A stretch of 64,000 bases of DNA from Nonomuraea aurantiaca (GTDB lineage: Bacteria; Actinomycetota; Actinomycetes; Streptosporangiales; Streptosporangiaceae): positions 186,001 to 250,000 of the forward strand of contig NZ_JAIWNB010000013.1 in assembly GCF_020215705.1 (NCBI RefSeq), read 5' to 3'. Position numbers and translations under genes: made by a program. Shown here piece by piece: positions 16,812 through 50,859 of this stretch. The first letter of the stretch is position 1. Each line of letters begins with the position of its first letter. The notes beneath the pieces are model-generated. The model did not search any database, had not been told where the DNA came from, and worked only from the letters and a program-made list of their open reading frames with translations.

Positions 16812-18299
16812 ATGGCGGTGACGACGCTGACGCGGGAGACAGTGACGAGCCTGTCGGAGCAGGTGGCGGTCCCCTCCTACGACCGGTCGCGGCTCACGAG
16901 CGGCATCGTGCACTTCGGGGTCGGGGGATTCCACCGCGCGCATCAGGCGATGTACCTCGACCGGCTGATGAACGAGGGCAAAGCGTTCGACTGGGCGATC
17001 TGCGGGGTCGGGGTCCTGCCCGGTGACGCGCGGATGCGCGAGGTGTTGACCGCGCAGGACGGCCTCTACACGCTCGTGCTGAAGCACCCTGACGGAACGC
17101 GCGAAGCCCGCGTCATCGGCTCGATCATCGAGTATCTCTTCGCGCCCGACGATCCGGAGGCGGTCATCGAGAGGATGGCCGACCCGGCCGTACGCGTCGT
17201 GTCGCTCACCGTCACCGAGGGCGGCTACAACATCCATCCCGTCACCGGCGAGTTCGACCCGGAGTCGCCGGCGATCCGCGCGGACCTGGCACCCGGCGCG
17301 CTCCCGGCCACGGTGTTCGGCCTGGTCACCGAGGCGCTGCGACGGCGGCGCGCTCGGGGCGTGACACCGTTCACGGTCATGTCGTGCGACAACATCCAGG
17401 GAAACGGCGACGTGGCCCGCCGCACCTTCACGGCTTTCGCCCGGCTCGCCGACCCCCAGCTCGCCGCCTGGATGGAGCGCGAGGTCGCCTTCCCCAACTC
17501 CATGGTCGATCGCATCACCCCGGCCACCACCGACGAGGATCGCGAGGATGTGGCCCGGCGGTTCGGGGTCCGGGACGAGTGGCCGGTCGTCTGCGAGCCG
17601 TTCACGCAATGGGTGCTGGAGGAGCGCTTCCCCGGTGGCCGGCCGCCGTTCGAGGAGGTGGGGGTGCAGGTCGTCGCGGATGTCGAGCCGTACGAGCTGA
17701 TGAAGCTGCGCCTGCTCAACGCCGGCCACCAGGCGCTGGCCTACTTCGGCTTCCTCAGCGGCTACCACTACGTCCACGAGGCGGCGGCCGACCCGGCGAT
17801 CGCCGCGTTCCTGCTCGACTACATGGACATCGAGGCCACGCCCACGCTGCGGCCGGTGCCGGGCGTGGATCTGGACGTGTACAAGCGGACCTTGATCGAG
17901 CGGTTCTCCAACTCCGAGGTACGCGACACGCTCGCGCGGCTGTGCGCCGAGTCGTCGGACCGGATCCCGAAGTGGCTGCTTCCCGTCGTCCGCGAGCAAC
18001 TGGCCAAGGGCGGCACGGTGACCCGTGCGGCCGCCGTGGTGGCCAGCTGGGCACGGTATGCCGAAGGCGTCGACGAATCGGGGGCGCCCATGGCGGTCGT
18101 CGACCGGCTGAAGGACCGGTTGACGGCCATCGCGCGAACACAGCGTCAGGACCCTACGGCGTTCATCGCGAATCGGGAGCTCTTCGGTGATCTCTTCGAT
18201 GACGAGCGGTTCGTCCGGCCGTATCTCAGCGCGCTGGAGTCGCTGCACGCCAAAGGCGCCCGAGCCACGGTTCGGGAGCTCGCGGAGCACCGAACCTGA
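16812..18299 (+). CDS. Mannitol 2-dehydrogenase family polyol dehydrogenase
   Basis: A 495-residue long-chain polyol dehydrogenase that would oxidise mannitol (or arabinitol/sorbitol) to the ketose with NAD. The N-terminal nucleotide-binding motif is GVGGFHRAHQA (about 36-46). The catalytic signature KLRLLNAGHQALAYFG (about 297-312) carries the Lys, Asn and His used by the family. ATG 16812 follows AGGGGG; an upstream in-frame ATG at 16497 lacks a ribosome binding site and would add low-complexity sequence. The downstream polyol ABC importer genes follow in the same direction, so it probably processes the imported polyol. Confidence 0.9.
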   Translation: MAVTTLTRETVTSLSEQVAVPSYDRSRLTSGIVHFGVGGFHRAHQAMYLDRLMNEGKAFDWAICGVGVLPGDARMREVLTAQDGLYTLVLKHPDGTREARVIGSIIEYLFAPDDPEAVIERMADPAVRVVSLTVTEGGYNIHPVTGEFDPESPAIRADLAPGALPATVFGLVTEALRRRRARGVTPFTVMSCDNIQGNGDVARRTFTAFARLADPQLAAWMEREVAFPNSMVDRITPATTDEDREDVARRFGVRDEWPVVCEPFTQWVLEERFPGGRPPFEEVGVQVVADVEPYELMKLRLLNAGHQALAYFGFLSGYHYVHEAAADPAIAAFLLDYMDIEATPTLRPVPGVDLDVYKRTLIERFSNSEVRDTLARLCAESSDRIPKWLLPVVREQLAKGGTVTRAAAVVASWARYAEGVDESGAPMAVVDRLKDRLTAIARTQRQDPTAFIANRELFGDLFDDERFVRPYLSALESLHAKGARATVRELAEHRT

Positions 18300-18440
18300 C
18301 AATTTTACTTAACTCATGAAAGCCAAAATATCCCCTTATTTCCGCGAAAATCTCACATATGAGTTTTCAAACAATGTCGATAAGGGATAAACCTAGTCTC
18401 ATCGCCCTTTTCTTAAGCGGTATCGGGGGGTGAAGAGGCG
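18300..18440. promoter_or_regulatory. AT-rich regulatory island upstream of polyol ABC operon
   Basis: This 140-bp stretch is strikingly AT-rich against its GC-rich surroundings. Inverted half-sites AACTCAT (18311-18317) and ATGAGTT (18359-18365) could be a spaced regulator site. No consensus -35/-10 pair was firmly identified. The ribosome binding region GAAGAGG lies just before the GTG at 18441. No regulator gene for this operon is in the window. Confidence 0.45.
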
Positions 18441-19901
18441 GTGAACTATCCACCTCAACCGAGCAGGCGCGACATTCTTCGTGGAGCCATGGCCGCCGGG
18501 GCGGCGGTGACTCTCGGCGGCGGGCTGAGTGCTTGTGGATCCCGCGGCGACGTGGCGCGAGCCGGCACGACCGACCAGTGGCGCCAGTTCCAGGGCGCCA
18601 CCCTGAACTTCATCTCGGAGAACACCGCCCCCACCGCGGCCATCGCCGCCAACACCAAGCCGTTCACCGATCTGACCGGGATCAACGTCAACATCGTCAC
18701 GCTGGAGCTGACCGCCCTGGTCCAGCGGGTCGCCCTGGACCTGGCCTCGGGCCGGGCCCAATACCAGGTGATCTACGCCGACCCCTACCAGGTGCTCGCT
18801 CCGTACCAGCGAGGGCTGGTGGATCTGCGGACGCTGGAGGCGGACCCGAACCTGCCCCGCCTGCCCGGCGGCATCGGCGACTTCATCCCCGTCCAGATGG
18901 ACGCCGCCGGCCGGTTCGTCGATCCCGCGGCGTACTACGCGCTGCCCTATGACGCGCCGACGATGATCTGGCAGTACCGGCAGGACCTGTTCGCCAAGTA
19001 CCACGACCGCATGGCCCACGACCTCGGGTTCGACCCCACTCCGGGTGGAGAGCGGACCTGGGAGGAGTACTTCCGGATCGCCCAGTGGTTCAACAAGAAC
19101 GCCACCTCGGACGTCAAGTACGGCACCGGGCACCAGGCCAGGCAGCACGACTCCCTCATGAACGACTTCAGCAACGTCCTGTGGTCCTACGGCGGCGCCT
19201 ACTTCGACCACGGCAAGGAAGTGGGCCGTCTGGGGGCACGGGATCCGGGACCGTGCCGGCTCGACTCCGAGGCCGCCATCGCGGGCGCGGAGTTCTACAA
19301 CCGGCTGCTGTCCATCGCCGACCCTGCCTCCAAGACGTGGGACTGGGACGGCGTCGGCGCCGCCTTCCGCGCGGGCCGGCTGGCGATGTGCCCGAACTGG
19401 CATGAGTTCGCGGCCAGCAACGAGCAGGTGCTGCCCGGCAAGGTCGGCTACGCGGTGCTGCCCAAGGGCCCGGTCGCCACGGCCAACATGTACGGCGGCA
19501 CGGGGGTCGGCATCAGCGCGAACACGATGCCCAACGAGCGCGGCGCCGCCTGGCTGTTCCTCGTCTGGGCCACCTCCCCCGAGACGCAGCTGGCCAACCT
19601 CAAGAGCAAGGCCGGTGGCGGCACCCCCACGCGTACGTCCGTCTACGAGCTGCCGGAAGTGCGCGCGGCCGAGAAGCGGCCGTCGTCGATGCCCAACATG
19701 CTCACGGCCGCCGCGGTACGGCAGGCCTGGACGCCCGAGCGGATCGGTCTGCGGCCCAAGATCCCCATGTGGAACGAGTGCAACACCGCGATCTTCACCC
19801 AGCTGTCCACGATGCTCAGCGGGGCGGAGACACCGGCGAACGCGATGCGTTCGATCAAGTCCCGGGTGGACCGGATCGTGGCGCGAGGGTGGGTGGCCTA
19901 G
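18441..19901 (+). CDS. Polyol-binding lipoprotein, Tat-type signal
   Basis: A 486-residue ABC solute-binding protein starting at GTG 18441. The signal carries a twin-arginine motif (SRRDILRG, residues 8-15) and a lipobox (GLSAC, Cys32), so it is probably a Tat-exported lipoprotein. The mature part has family 1 binding-protein features, such as YALPYDAPTMIWQYRQDLF near 172 and GGTGVGISANTMP near 352. Its stop is directly followed by the permease ATG (TAGATG). Flanking polyol dehydrogenases suggest mannitol, sorbitol or arabinitol as ligand, as in SmoE-type systems. Confidence 0.9.
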   Translation: MNYPPQPSRRDILRGAMAAGAAVTLGGGLSACGSRGDVARAGTTDQWRQFQGATLNFISENTAPTAAIAANTKPFTDLTGINVNIVTLELTALVQRVALDLASGRAQYQVIYADPYQVLAPYQRGLVDLRTLEADPNLPRLPGGIGDFIPVQMDAAGRFVDPAAYYALPYDAPTMIWQYRQDLFAKYHDRMAHDLGFDPTPGGERTWEEYFRIAQWFNKNATSDVKYGTGHQARQHDSLMNDFSNVLWSYGGAYFDHGKEVGRLGARDPGPCRLDSEAAIAGAEFYNRLLSIADPASKTWDWDGVGAAFRAGRLAMCPNWHEFAASNEQVLPGKVGYAVLPKGPVATANMYGGTGVGISANTMPNERGAAWLFLVWATSPETQLANLKSKAGGGTPTRTSVYELPEVRAAEKRPSSMPNMLTAAAVRQAWTPERIGLRPKIPMWNECNTAIFTQLSTMLSGAETPANAMRSIKSRVDRIVARGWVA

Positions 19902-20837
19902 ATGGCGCATGCGGCGGAGACCTCAGCGGCGGTACGCGGCTCGGCCCAACTGAAGAGCACCGGCCGCAAGGAGCCGCGGGTCGGCTTCGAAGGCTGGATG
20001 ATGGCCCCCGGTCTGCTGCTGCTGGCCGCGCTGTCGATCGTGCCCTTCATCGCCCTGATCGCGATGAGCTTCTCCCGCGTCCGGCTGCTGGGCGGGGTGA
20101 AGCTCGACCTGGTGGGCCTCGGCAACTGGGCGCGCTTCTTCACCGACGCGGACATGTGGCTGTCCTGGCTGCGGACGATCATCTTCTTCGTGCTCACCGT
20201 GGGGCTGGAGATGGTCCTGGGGATCGGCATCGCCCTGTGCCTGTTCCGCGTGCTGCGCGGCCGTAACATCCTGCTCGGCCTGCTGCTGCTGCCGATGTTC
20301 GCCGCGCCGTCGATCGTCGGCCTGCTGGGCCGCTACCTCACCGACTCCACCTTCGGACTCTACGCGTGGGTGCTGCGCGGACTCGGTTACAGCGGCGACA
20401 TCCTCGGCGCCCCGGTCAGCGCCTTCGCCGCCGTCGTGCTCATGGACGTGTGGGAGTGGACCCCGCTGATCGCCCTGATCACCCTGGCCGGGCTGTCCAG
20501 CGTGCCGCAGTCGGTGCGGGAGGCCGCCGCCGTCGACGGCGCCCGAGGATGGATGACGCTGCGCTACATCCTCTTCCCGGCGATCTCCAACGTGCTGCTC
20601 GTCGCGCTGCTGATCCGCTCCATGGACGCCATCCGCTACTTCGACATCATCTGGGTCACCACCAACGGCGGCCCCGCCGACGCGACCAAGATCGTGCCGG
20701 TCCGGCTGTACGAGACCGCGTTCCGCTTCTTCGACCTGGGCTACGCCGCCGCCATCGGCCTGGCGATGCTGGCCTTCTCCATCTTCATCGCCCGTACCTT
20801 CGTCCGGCTGCTGGACGTGAGGGGGTTGACCCGATGA
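19902..20837 (+). CDS. Polyol ABC transporter permease (MalF/SmoF type)
   Basis: A 311-residue inner-membrane protein with about six helices and the EAA loop REAAAVDGARGWMTLRYILF (about 206-225). It begins immediately after the binding-protein stop and overlaps the next permease by 4 bp (ATGA). It is one half of the importer channel. Confidence 0.92.
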   Translation: MAHAAETSAAVRGSAQLKSTGRKEPRVGFEGWMMAPGLLLLAALSIVPFIALIAMSFSRVRLLGGVKLDLVGLGNWARFFTDADMWLSWLRTIIFFVLTVGLEMVLGIGIALCLFRVLRGRNILLGLLLLPMFAAPSIVGLLGRYLTDSTFGLYAWVLRGLGYSGDILGAPVSAFAAVVLMDVWEWTPLIALITLAGLSSVPQSVREAAAVDGARGWMTLRYILFPAISNVLLVALLIRSMDAIRYFDIIWVTTNGGPADATKIVPVRLYETAFRFFDLGYAAAIGLAMLAFSIFIARTFVRLLDVRGLTR

Positions 20838-21778
20838 GCACCTCGATGACACCGCCGGCGTCGCCCATGCCTCCGGAGACCCTTCCCGGCGAGGCCACCC
20901 GGCCACCGGTCACCGCCGCCCCGCGCGGCGAGGCCCAGTCGCCGCTGGAGGACAGCAGCCGGCGTACGCGGTGGCTGGTGACGCTGCTCATCGTGGTGGC
21001 GCTGCTCTGGACGCTGGTGCCCCTGGTCTGGATGCTGATGTCGTCGTTCAAGAACGCCGAGGCCGTGACGGCGGCCACGCCGCAGTTCTTCTTCTCGCCG
21101 ACCCTGGACAACTACCGCAACCTGTTCAGCGGGGCCAACAACCTCGGGCCGTACATCGTGCACAGCGTGCTCGCCGCCGGGATCTCCGCGCTGCTCGCGG
21201 TCGGCCTGGGCGCGCTGGCCGGGTACGGCCTGGCGCGCACCCACATGCGCGGGAAGAAACACCTGGCCTTCTGGATCATCTCCACGCGTATGGCGCCCAT
21301 CGCGGCGGTCGTGGTGCCGCTGTTCCTCATCTTCCGCGGGCTCGGCCTGATCGACTCGATTCCCGGCCTGATCCTGGCCTACCTGACCTTCAACCTACCC
21401 TTCGCCATCTGGCTGATGAGCGCGTTCTTCGCCGAGGTGCCCTCGTCGCTGGAGGAGTCGGCGCTGGTCGCGGGCTGCTCCCGCTGGCAGGCCTTCTGGA
21501 TGGTCATCCTGCCGCTGACCAAGTCGGGGCTGGTCACCACGTTCATCCTGTGCCTGGTCTTCGCCTGGAACGACTACGCCTTCGCCGTGGTCTTCTCCGG
21601 GCCGAGCTCCCAGACGCTGCCCATCGCCGCCTCCCAGCTGGTCACGCAGACGGGCATCGACTGGGGGCAGCTCACCGCGATCGGCACGATCGTGGTCGTG
21701 CCGATGATGCTCGCCGGGCTCGCCGTGCGCCGCTGGCTGGTCACCGGACTCACCCTCGGCGCCATCACCGGGGAGTAG
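20834..21778 (+). CDS. Polyol ABC transporter permease (MalG/SmoG type)
   Basis: A 314-residue membrane protein with a Pro-rich cytoplasmic N-terminus of about 45 residues, six predicted helices and the EAA loop EESALVAGCSRWQAFWMVIL (about 206-225). The Gly of the loop is conserved, although Asp-Gly is replaced by Ala-Gly (VAGCS). ATG at 20834 overlaps the previous stop. Confidence 0.92.
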   Translation: MSTSMTPPASPMPPETLPGEATRPPVTAAPRGEAQSPLEDSSRRTRWLVTLLIVVALLWTLVPLVWMLMSSFKNAEAVTAATPQFFFSPTLDNYRNLFSGANNLGPYIVHSVLAAGISALLAVGLGALAGYGLARTHMRGKKHLAFWIISTRMAPIAAVVVPLFLIFRGLGLIDSIPGLILAYLTFNLPFAIWLMSAFFAEVPSSLEESALVAGCSRWQAFWMVILPLTKSGLVTTFILCLVFAWNDYAFAVVFSGPSSQTLPIAASQLVTQTGIDWGQLTAIGTIVVVPMMLAGLAVRRWLVTGLTLGAITGE

Positions 21779-21786
21779 GTGAGGCC

Positions 21787-22800
21787 ATGCGCGCGGCCGT
21801 ACTGCACGGCATCGGCAAGATCCTCCTGGAGGAGCGCCCCCGGCCCGAGCCCGGTCCCCGGGAGGTGCTGGTGCGGGTCGCGTCGGTCGGTACGTGCGGC
21901 TCGGACGTGCACTACTACGAGCACGGCCGCATCGGCGACTTCGTGGTGGAGTCGCCGCTGGTGCTGGGCCATGAGCCGTCCGGCACCGTGGTCGTCAGCG
22001 GGCCGGGCGTCGGCCCTGAGCTCGTGGGGCGGCGCGTCTCGGTGGAGCCGGGCACGCCCGACTTCACCTGCCGGCAATGCCGGGCCGGCCGCTACAACCT
22101 CTGCCCGCGCATGCGGTTCTTCGGCACCCCGCCGATCGACGGCGCCTTCTGTGAGTACGTCGTCGTACGCGAGGAGTTCGCCCACCCCGTCCCCGACAGC
22201 CTGTCCGATGACGCCGCCGCGCTGATCGAGCCGCTGTCAGTGGGCGTGTGGGCCTGCCGCAAGGCCCGGGTCGAGCCGGGCGCCCGCGTGCTGGTCACCG
22301 GCGCCGGCCCGGTCGGGCTGCTGTGCATGCAGACCGCCCTGGCCTTCGGCGCCACCGACGTCCTGGTCACCGACGTGAACCCCGTCCGGCTCCGGGTGGC
22401 CCGCGACCTGGGCGCGAGCGAGACCCTCGACGTGCGCGAGAACCCCCTGTCCGACGCCGGGTTCGAGCCCGACGTGCTGCTCGAATGCTCGGGTCAGCCG
22501 GCCGCGATCGGGCCGGCCATCCGCGCTGTCGGCCGGGCCGGGCGGGTCGTCCTCGTCGGCATGGGCGGCGATGAGATCCCGCTGCCGCTGGCCCACGTAC
22601 AGACCCGCGAACTCGAGGTGACGGGCACCTTCCGCTACGCCGGCACCTGGCCGGCGGCCATCGCCCTGGCCGCCGCGGGCCGCGTCCAGCTGGACGCGCT
22701 GGTGACCGGCCATTACGGCCTGGCCGAGGTCGAGCAGGCGCTGACGGCCGGCGCCCGTGACCCCGAGCTGGTCAAGGCCGTCGTCCGGCCGCAGGAGTGA
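21787..22800 (+). CDS. Zinc-type medium-chain polyol dehydrogenase (sorbitol/xylitol DH-like)
   Basis: A 337-residue MDR-family enzyme that would oxidise sorbitol, xylitol or arabinitol with NAD. Catalytic zinc ligands are visible: CGSD (about 37-40) and GHE (about 61-63). The structural-zinc loop reads TCRQCRAGRYNLCP, with three of the usual four Cys, as in sorbitol dehydrogenases that lack the second zinc. The Rossmann motif is GAGPVG (about 172). It lies 8 bp after the second permease and just ahead of the ATPase. Together with the mannitol-type dehydrogenase, the locus encodes two different ketose-forming activities. Confidence 0.9.
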   Translation: MRAAVLHGIGKILLEERPRPEPGPREVLVRVASVGTCGSDVHYYEHGRIGDFVVESPLVLGHEPSGTVVVSGPGVGPELVGRRVSVEPGTPDFTCRQCRAGRYNLCPRMRFFGTPPIDGAFCEYVVVREEFAHPVPDSLSDDAAALIEPLSVGVWACRKARVEPGARVLVTGAGPVGLLCMQTALAFGATDVLVTDVNPVRLRVARDLGASETLDVRENPLSDAGFEPDVLLECSGQPAAIGPAIRAVGRAGRVVLVGMGGDEIPLPLAHVQTRELEVTGTFRYAGTWPAAIALAAAGRVQLDALVTGHYGLAEVEQALTAGARDPELVKAVVRPQE

Positions 22801-22814
22801 GTTTAGGGGAGATC

Positions 22815-23898
<1,084 letters not shown>

Positions 23899-23924
<26 letters not shown>

Positions 23925-24057
23925 CCGGCTTCTCGCCCTCGACGAGGTCGGCCGCGTCCATGAGGACCCTGTCGATCGTGATCGAGCCGACGTAGTGCAG
24001 GTCGGCCCGGGTCACGGTGGCCCTGTGGATCTTTCCGCCGAGCAGGGTGCGCTGCAT
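23899..24057 (-). pseudogene. panD: 3'-truncated aspartate 1-decarboxylase (panD) fragment
   Basis: On the minus strand ATG 24057 follows GGAGGG by seven bases and reads an N-terminus typical of PanD: KIHRATVTRADLHYVGSITI. With this start the self-cleavage pair is Gly24-Ser25, as in E. coli PanD, where cleavage generates the pyruvoyl cofactor. Homology ends at EGEKP (about residue 43). From 23924 downward the frame only crosses the end of the ATPase gene, stopping at 23899. About two thirds of the roughly 120-residue enzyme is missing, so it cannot be active. It begins 29 bp from an iron box, divergent from the siderophore-binding protein. PanD makes beta-alanine, which the second NRPS module is predicted to use. 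Family recognition is confident; the loss looks like a deletion or insertion junction. Confidence 0.85.
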
Positions 24058-24086
24058 GTCCATGCCCTCCGAGGAGTCGGTAAAAG

Positions 24087-24105
24087 TTAGGTAATGCTAT
24101 CCTAA
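24087..24105. promoter_or_regulatory. Iron box (IdeR/DmdR-type) between panD fragment and binding protein
   Basis: TTAGGTAATGCTATCCTAA matches 16 of 19 positions of the IdeR/DmdR consensus TTAGGTTAGGCTAACCTAA. It is placed to control the divergent pair: the panD fragment on one side and the siderophore-binding lipoprotein on the other. Confidence 0.85.
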
Positions 24106-24187
24106 GTTCACCCATCGACTCCCGCCTGCGCAACCCCCCGGCCAGCGGTCACCGAGACGCCGGAGGGCACAGAGACAAGGAACTCAG

Positions 24188-25198
24188 ATGACTCCTCCCG
24201 GCACCATCCGTCCCTGGCGCGCCGCGGCTATCGCCGTGGCCTGCGTCCTCATGGTGGGTTCGCTGATCTCGTGTTCGAGCTCCGCGCAGGCTCCGAAGGC
24301 CACGGAGGCGGCCGATCCGGCCTTTCCCGTCTCCATCGACCACAAGTTCGGCTCCACCACGATCACGTCGCGGCCGACCCGGGTGGTCACCGTCGGGTGG
24401 AACGACCAGGACTTCGCCCTCGCCCTCGGCGTCGTGCCGGTGAGCACGCGGGAGTGGTTCGAGGAATACCTCACCTATCCGTGGGTCAAGACGGCGCTGG
24501 GTGGCAAGCCCCTGCCCACGTTCTCGGCGGAGATCAACTTCGAGGCCATCGTCAAGCAGCGGCCCGACCTGATCATCGCGATCTACGAGACGGTCAACAA
24601 GCAGACGTACGACAAGCTCTCGCAGATCGCCCCGACGGTGGTCCAGTCCAGTGCCTACCCGGATGAGCAGACCCCGTGGGACGTCCAGACGCTCACCACG
24701 GGCAAGGCACTGGGCAAGTCCGCGCAGGCGCAGGCTCTCGTCGACAAGGTCAACGGCAAGATCGCCGCGGCGAAGCAGGCGCATCCCGAGTTCACCGGCA
24801 AGGTTCTGGTGGTGGACTACGGTCCCGAGAACGGCCAGCACTACCTGGTCCCGGGCCGCGACCCGCGGCGGGCGCTGTTCGACGCGCTCGGCTTCGCCGC
24901 CCAGAGCCAGAGCGGCGACGTCAGCGAGGAGCGGCTGGACCTGCTCGACAAGGACGTGCTGTTCGTCAACGGCTCGACCAAGGCGAAGATGGCCTCCTCG
25001 CCGGTCTTCTCCCGGCTGAACGTGGTCAAGACCGATCGCACCATTTATACGGACTTCTCCACTCCGCTCGGGGGCGCGTTGTCGTACAGCGGGCCGGACG
25101 CGCTGCTCTACGCGCTCGACGTGCTCGTGCCCCAGCTGGCGAACGCGGCCGACATGAAGCCGTCGACCGCGATCACCGACCTGTCCAACGTCACCTGA
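24188..25198 (+). CDS. Iron-siderophore ABC substrate-binding lipoprotein
   Basis: A 336-residue FepB/FhuD-type binding protein. The lipobox is SLISC with Cys29. The mature domain starts with PVSIDHKFGSTTITSRPTRVV, and the family fold is indicated by RPDLIIAIYE (about 120) and the long central helix typical of class III binding proteins. ATG 24188 follows AAGGA. It is preceded by an iron box and is convergent with the NRPS gene. It should bind the ferric form of the siderophore made by this cluster and hand it to the FecCD permeases encoded at 53-55 kb. No FecE-type ATPase is in the window. Confidence 0.92.
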   Translation: MTPPGTIRPWRAAAIAVACVLMVGSLISCSSSAQAPKATEAADPAFPVSIDHKFGSTTITSRPTRVVTVGWNDQDFALALGVVPVSTREWFEEYLTYPWVKTALGGKPLPTFSAEINFEAIVKQRPDLIIAIYETVNKQTYDKLSQIAPTVVQSSAYPDEQTPWDVQTLTTGKALGKSAQAQALVDKVNGKIAAAKQAHPEFTGKVLVVDYGPENGQHYLVPGRDPRRALFDALGFAAQSQSGDVSEERLDLLDKDVLFVNGSTKAKMASSPVFSRLNVVKTDRTIYTDFSTPLGGALSYSGPDALLYALDVLVPQLANAADMKPSTAITDLSNVT

Positions 25199-25246
25199 CC
25201 GGCTGAACGGCCCTCGCCTGGCCCTCGCCTGGCCCTCACACGGCTC

Positions 25247-48985
<23,739 letters not shown>

Positions 48986-48990
48986 GAAAT

Positions 48991-49009
48991 TTAGGTTAGC
49001 CTAGCCTTA
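48991..49009. promoter_or_regulatory. Iron box at exporter stop codon, upstream of the NRPS gene
   Basis: TTAGGTTAGCCTAGCCTTA matches the IdeR/DmdR consensus at 16-17 of 19 positions. It lies inside the last codons and the TAA stop of the exporter gene and ends five bases before the NRPS GTG. It could give the 23.7-kb NRPS gene its own iron-controlled transcription, in addition to readthrough from upstream. Confidence 0.85.
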
Positions 49010-50859
49010 CTTGATAGGGAAGTGGGCGTGCGCGTCTCCCAGGCCCGCCACAGTTCGGCGTACCGGCCACCTGCGGCGACCAGTTCGTCGTGCGGCCCCT
49101 CCTCGACGACCTGACCGTGTTCGAGGACGACCACCCGGTCGGCCGACGCCGCCTGGGTGAGGCGGTGGGCGACGATCAGGGTGGTCCGTCCCCGGGTCGC
49201 CGCGGCGGCGGACGCCTCGATGTCGCGGGCGCCCAGGCTGCCCGCCTCCGCCGTGGCCTCGTCCAGGACGGCGATCGCGGGGTCGGCGAGGACCAGCCGC
49301 GCGAGGGCGAGTTGCTGGGCCTGGGCCGCGGTCAGCTCGTGACCGCCTTCACCGACCACCGTGTCCAGGCCGTCGGGAAGGCTCCGCGCCCAGTCCAGCG
49401 CGCCGACGGTGTCCAGCGCCGCGGCGGCCTCGTCCGGTGAGGCCCCCGGCCGGGCCAGGCGCAGGTCTTCGATCAGCGGCCCGGCGAAGACGTGGGTCTC
49501 CTGGGTGACGATCGCCACCCGCTCACGCAGCTCCGCCGGAGCCAGCTCCGCCAGCGGTACACCGCCGACACGCGCCTCGCCGTGCCCGGCCCGCAGGATC
49601 CCGGCCGCGATCGCCGCGAGGGTGGACTTACCCGCCCCCGTCGACCCCACCAACGCCACCCGCGCACCCGCCGCGACCCGCACGCTCACACCGTGAACCA
49701 CATCGACCTGACCGTCATAGCTGAAGCGCACACCGGACAACTCAAGCGAGCTGTCCGCAGGTACGCGTGGCGCGCGATCCGGGCCGTGGCCGGTGACCGG
49801 TCGGGGTGGCGGAGGGAGTTCGACCACCCCGACGAGCCTGGCCAGGCTCGCGCCCGCCGCCTGTACCTCGTCGAAGGTGAACAGCAGCATCGCGATCGGG
49901 TTGAACAGCCGATGGAAGAGGACCGCCGCGGCGGCACTCTCACCGACCGTCACCGAACCCCCGCGCACCAGCAGGAACCCCGCCACCAGGATCGCGGCCA
50001 ATCCGAAGAACTCCGCCCGGTTGACCCGGCCGACGAAGCGCGTGAACAGCGTGAAGACCGAGACCGAGATGTCCCGGGCCCGCCCGGAGGCGATCCCGAT
50101 GTCATGCAGCCGCGCCTGCTCCAGACGGTAGGCGTGCACCGTGCGTACACCCTGCATGTTCTCCACCAGGAGCTGCGAGGAGTCCGCCACCGCCTGCCGC
50201 TCCCGGGCGTACTGGGGCGCCGCGCGCGGCAGGTACCACCGCAGCGCCACCGCGTACAACGGCACCGCGACCGCGCCGGCCAGCCCGAGCCGCCAATCGA
50301 TCCCGGCCATCGCGCCGACGCTCAGGACACCCAGCAGGAACGCCGAGATCATCGTGGGGATCACGTCGGAGGCCGCCTTGCCGATAGCGGCCGCGTCGCT
50401 GCCCACCCGCGAGAGCAGGTCGCCCTTCCCCGTCCGTTCGAGCGTCGTGGCCGGCAGGGTCAGCGCCCGGGCGACGGTCGCCTCCCGCAGCACCGCGAGG
50501 ATCTGCCCGCACAACCGGCCGATCAGGTACGTGGCCAGGCCGGTGGCCAGCCCTCCGACCACGGCCGCGACGGTGATCACGATCGTGATGGGCACGATCG
50601 CGGAGCCGGGGGCGTGCTCCCGGACCCGGTCCACGAGATTGCCCAGCGCGTACGCCGGCACCACGGAAGCGACCGCCCCCAGCAGGCCCACCAGCAGCGC
50701 GAAGGTGAGGCTCGGCCACCGGGCGCGCAGTTCCCGCCACAGCCATGACCACGTGAGGCGCGCGCCGGCGACCGGGAGCAGCTCGCGAGGGGGCCCGGCT
50801 TCGGGGAGCAGATCGCGAGCGGGCCCGGCGCCCGTCCCGACGCCTGCTGATCCGGTCAT
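48991..50859 (-). CDS. ABC exporter half-transporter, catalytic-site half
   Basis: A 622-residue protein with six membrane helices (about 30-320) followed by an ATPase domain. Walker A GSTGAGKST, the Q-loop VTQETHVF, Walker B IAVLDEAT with catalytic Glu and the H-loop IVAHRL are intact, but the signature is LTAAQ instead of LSGGQ. The partner gene upstream has the opposite defects, so the two should form a heterodimer with one working ATP site. Position between the siderophore uptake genes and the NRPS suggests export of the finished siderophore. ATG 50859 overlaps the previous stop (ATGA). Its last codons and stop contain the iron box of the NRPS gene. Confidence 0.9.
   Translation of the reverse strand: MTGSAGVGTGAGPARDLLPEAGPPRELLPVAGARLTWSWLWRELRARWPSLTFALLVGLLGAVASVVPAYALGNLVDRVREHAPGSAIVPITIVITVAAVVGGLATGLATYLIGRLCGQILAVLREATVARALTLPATTLERTGKGDLLSRVGSDAAAIGKAASDVIPTMISAFLLGVLSVGAMAGIDWRLGLAGAVAVPLYAVALRWYLPRAAPQYARERQAVADSSQLLVENMQGVRTVHAYRLEQARLHDIGIASGRARDISVSVFTLFTRFVGRVNRAEFFGLAAILVAGFLLVRGGSVTVGESAAAAVLFHRLFNPIAMLLFTFDEVQAAGASLARLVGVVELPPPPRPVTGHGPDRAPRVPADSSLELSGVRFSYDGQVDVVHGVSVRVAAGARVALVGSTGAGKSTLAAIAAGILRAGHGEARVGGVPLAELAPAELRERVAIVTQETHVFAGPLIEDLRLARPGASPDEAAAALDTVGALDWARSLPDGLDTVVGEGGHELTAAQAQQLALARLVLADPAIAVLDEATAEAGSLGARDIEASAAAATRGRTTLIVAHRLTQAASADRVVVLEHGQVVEEGPHDELVAAGGRYAELWRAWETRTPTSLSSKARLT

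Noticed and set aside
24149..24841. Minus-strand 230-codon frame opposite the siderophore-binding protein
   Set aside because: Shadow frame; the plus strand carries a complete lipoprotein with lipobox and family motifs.
25199..25246. Terminator between the binding-protein gene and the NRPS gene
   Set aside because: Only a CTCGCCTGGCC direct repeat is visible; no convincing stem-loop was found.
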